Shown: positions 62,111 to 64,000 of the stretch, piece after piece | Numbering within the stretch: position 1 is the first letter of the stretch | Layout of the letters: each line of letters starts with the position of its first letter | NCBI GenBank assembly: GCA_020355945.1 | Contig: CP070627.1 | Coordinates: forward strand, 4,664,424-4,728,423 | DNA length: 64,000 nucleotides | Reading direction: 5' to 3' | DNA from: Candidatus Aminicenantota bacterium | GTDB taxonomy: Bacteria > Acidobacteriota > Aminicenantia > UBA2199 | The notes under the pieces: generated by a model | Database searches by the model: none | Told to the model about the DNA's origin: nothing | What the model saw: only the letters and a program-made list of their open reading frames with translations | Program-made: the position numbers and the translations under genes

Positions 62111-64000
62111 TCCTTCACCTCTTTTTTTATATTCAGACCATTCCCGGCTTTTTCCTCTTTTTCCGGTAATTTATCTTTTAACCCACGCCGGATGTTTTTC
62201 TTTTTTTTCGATATGCAGTAGTCCTTTGCTTTTTTCCCCGGGTCCCCGGATATCTTTTCCAGGATCCGGGTAAATAAGCGCATGATCCTCTCAATGGTTT
62301 CGGGCCTGAACAGTTCTCTGAAATAATGACATGATATCTGTATCGCGTTTTTATATTCGGTAAGATAACAGACCATATCAAATTTGGTTTCTTGCACCTC
62401 TTCGCTGTGATAACTACTTAAATCCGTTAACGGTTCCCATTGGCTGATACCGACATTTACCATATTGAAAAATACATGGATTTCCGGGTATTTCATCTTC
62501 AATTCACTAAAGATCAATTCCAGGGGATAGCCCTGGTATTCAAGCACATCAAAGGTATTGGCTTGAAGGGCCCTGAATAAATCAATAAAGGGTTCATCCG
62601 TATTTACCCGGTTGCGCAGCAGCAGGGTATTGACAAACATGCCGACGACGTTTTTCAATTCCCAGTGCTGCCTGGCTGCCGCCGGTACTGCCATGAGAAT
62701 CTCTTCCTGGCCGGTGATATGAGAAAGTAATATATTGAAGCTTGCCAGGAGCACCATGAAAAGACTGCCCTTCTGCTCCCTGGCAAAAGAACGCAGGCCT
62801 GCGGTGGTCCCTTCCTCAATCACAAAACTATAAGCGGAACTCTTTTTATTGTGTAAACCCCTGGAACCAGGAGAAAAATCATAAGGTAAGTCCAATACCG
62901 GGAGGGTTCCACTTAAATAATTCTTCCAGAATTCTTTTGCCTTCCCCATTTTTTCTTCATCGGCCAACAAACGATTATGCCAGGCCGCATAATCTTTATA
63001 TTGGACCCTCAGCGGTTCCATTTCGCAGGTCATCCCTTTTTTATGGGCGTCATAGAGTCGGTGAAACTCCTGTCTTAATACCTCCAGGGACCATCCGTCG
63101 GAAATAATATGATGCATATTAAATATAAAATCATATTGGTCTGCATTCCACTTTACCAATTTGGCCCTGAAAAGGGGGCCGGCCTCCAGGTTAAAAATAT
63201 GAGAGAATTCGTCCATTAATAACCGGCTGCGCCTTTTTTCCTGCACTGCTGCATCCAATTGCGACCCGTCTATCACTTCAAAATCCAAATTTAAACGGTT
63301 CACCGGTTCAATCACCTGTACCGGTTCATTATTTATCTCTTTAAACGACGTTCTGAGACTTTCATGCCTGGTTATTATTTTCTCCAGGACCTTCCTGGCA
63401 ATAACCTCATCAACCACTTCATACAGGGTAATTTTTACGGGCATGTTAAAGGCGGAGTTATGGGGTTCCAGGTTGTTTATATACCACAATCGCTTTTGGG
63501 AATATGACACCTCATAATATGCTTTTTTCGGCTGTTTTTCCATTTCTCTAAAACCGACGATTTTACTGTCTTGAATTAAGCTGGCAATCGCGGCAATAGT
63601 GGGAGATTGAAATAAATCTTGAATAGTGATTTCAACCCCGAAGGCATTCAGTACTCCATTGACCACGGCCACTGCTTTCAACGAATGCCCCCCGATGTCA
63701 AAAAAATTATCATATATGCCAATGGGTGAAGTATTCAATTCTTTTTCCCATATTTCCACCAGTTTAGCTTCCATTGCATTTCCTGGGGAGACAAATTCTT
63801 TTCCTGCCCTGGTGTTTGCAGGTTCAGGAAATGATTTCCTGTCAATTTTCCCGGTGGGCCCCAGGGGGATGGCATCAACCTGTACAAACCAGAAGGGGAT
63901 CATATAATCAGGCAGTTCTTGCGACAAATATTCTCTTAATTCCCTTGAAATAGTGCCCGCTTCGGCAAACACACCCTGCGGAACAATATAAGCACAAAGA
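60736..64000 (-). CDS. N1: NRPS ..A-T-C followed by a C-terminal ATP-grasp domain, 5' end cut by the window edge
   Basis: The frame is open to the right edge: codons upstream of the apparent GTG at 63972 read LCAYIVPQG, the normal end part of an A domain, so the true start is outside. Visible: A10 (GPTGKIDRKSFPEP), T FFDIGGHSL, C domain with HHIISDGWS, a Lys/Glu-rich linker (about 62110-62230), and a last segment of roughly 450 residues. That segment has ATP-grasp features of the circularly permuted glutathionylspermidine-synthase type (KCLEYNVSPSLGGW, LVIKPGLGYGGKGI, WVVQELVESSPG). It ends AVFEVDE with no FDF-type tail, and the next protein, N2, begins directly with an A domain rather than a half-C. 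The stop codon overlaps the alternative N2 start (ATGA). Confidence 0.85.
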   Translation of the reverse strand, partial: LCAYIVPQGVFAEAGTISRELREYLSQELPDYMIPFWFVQVDAIPLGPTGKIDRKSFPEPANTRAGKEFVSPGNAMEAKLVEIWEKELNTSPIGIYDNFFDIGGHSLKAVAVVNGVLNAFGVEITIQDLFQSPTIAAIASLIQDSKIVGFREMEKQPKKAYYEVSYSQKRLWYINNLEPHNSAFNMPVKITLYEVVDEVIARKVLEKIITRHESLRTSFKEINNEPVQVIEPVNRLNLDFEVIDGSQLDAAVQEKRRSRLLMDEFSHIFNLEAGPLFRAKLVKWNADQYDFIFNMHHIISDGWSLEVLRQEFHRLYDAHKKGMTCEMEPLRVQYKDYAAWHNRLLADEEKMGKAKEFWKNYLSGTLPVLDLPYDFSPGSRGLHNKKSSAYSFVIEEGTTAGLRSFAREQKGSLFMVLLASFNILLSHITGQEEILMAVPAAARQHWELKNVVGMFVNTLLLRNRVNTDEPFIDLFRALQANTFDVLEYQGYPLELIFSELKMKYPEIHVFFNMVNVGISQWEPLTDLSSYHSEEVQETKFDMVCYLTEYKNAIQISCHYFRELFRPETIERIMRLFTRILEKISGDPGKKAKDYCISKKKKNIRRGLKDKLPEKEEKAGNGLNIKKEVKEAQQRLSKVNIDFLDYVERNPGCFKKSNFQILELNDDLFRLQPWPTFISAKSKAEFREAGVKLFNLIKQIPGRVFNYDLQKMSAYYQTPVKILDFELEGVTEDHIENLVGRGDFLIASSGLKCLEYNVSPSLGGWQIPIWESLYLNTPILVRFLKEYAVKTKNENLLGLILQHAIRCCQGKHSGNESELNIVLVIKGYEEEVDERNWMQSTGGYLSQLYKEILPQVDKSLKGEVLFCDFPDLNLVDSCIFYKGKKIHGVIETYNGLVSLEVMDAFKAGNICLFNGPITDLLSNKLNLAVLSDPVSNAVFTDEDRKIIDTYVPWTRKTSPGPTTYRGETVHDLEHFMLSHQEGLVIKPGLGYGGKGIRVGNKTSSHQWEECVKTALHKKTWVVQELVESSPGVYQVGDGYEYHDMAWGFFIFGSQYTGAWVRVMPGESNKGVINCHQGASVSAVFEVDE

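Noticed and set aside
8321..64000. Epimerisation domains
   Set aside because: Every HHxxxD-containing domain is followed by an A domain or a protein end and lacks the typical HHxxxDxxSW E-domain form; all were read as condensation domains.
1..64000. MbtH, phosphopantetheinyl transferase, transporter, tRNA and regulatory genes for the cluster
   Set aside because: Looked for in all gaps and frames; none recognised. They may lie outside the window.

Overview
The window is dominated by one giant minus-strand assembly line. From about 8,320 to beyond the right edge (64,000) there is an almost gapless run of nonribosomal peptide synthetase (NRPS), polyketide synthase (PKS) and radical-SAM genes. 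Base composition is moderate (low 40s % GC by eye). Oxygen-sensitive glycyl-radical chemistry and many cobalamin-type radical-SAM domains point to an anaerobic, probably uncultivated bacterium. The style (very large NRPSs, short intragenic repeats, hydroxyproline dehydratases) reminds me of Candidatus Aminicenantes, but no marker gene is present and that assignment is a guess.

Left accessory part (1-8,320, all minus strand): a partial KAS III (FabH-type) gene and an overlapping enoyl-CoA hydratase; a trans-3-hydroxy-L-proline dehydratase; a UPF0175/DUF3368 PIN toxin-antitoxin pair; and a glycyl-radical trans-4-hydroxy-L-proline dehydratase (HypD) with its activating enzyme. Two unrelated hydroxyproline-dehydrating enzymes therefore lie within 6 kb.

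Biosynthetic cluster, in transcription order (right to left): N1 (60,736-64,000, partial) ..A-T-C-ATP-grasp; N2 (49,622-60,703) A-T-KS-AT-(KR remnant)-T-C-A[MT]-T-C; N3 (43,662-49,604) halfC-A[B12/rSAM]-T-C; R1 (41,957-43,639) B12/rSAM; N4 (32,946-41,924) halfC-A-T-C-A[rSAM/B12]-T-C; R2 (31,222-32,919) B12/rSAM; N5 (24,010-31,179) halfC-A-T-C-A-T-C; R3 (22,256-23,971) B12/rSAM; N6 (13,638-22,208) halfC-A-T-C-A[rSAM/B12 + PRMT-like]-T; P7 (8,321-13,582) KS-AT-KR-T-TE. Hand-read specificity codes suggest Ser (with a methyltransferase placed as in O-methyl-Ser modules), Asn, Glu, Asp, Asp and a Lys-like residue, followed by one malonyl-type extension, ketoreduction and thioesterase release.

The least ordinary features are: (1) radical-SAM/cobalamin-binding cassettes buried inside three adenylation domains, two of them in circularly permuted order; (2) three stand-alone B12/rSAM genes interleaved between the NRPS genes; (3) four NRPSs that start with only the C-terminal half of a condensation domain, matched by aromatic-acidic-aromatic C-terminal tails (mostly FDF or FEF) on the proteins encoded before them, which looks like a docking code shared by NRPSs and rSAM enzymes; (4) several unrelated short repeats accommodated in frame inside domain linkers, mainly the A6-A7 loop of A domains. 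No MbtH-like protein, phosphopantetheinyl transferase, transporter, tRNA, rRNA or CRISPR array was seen.
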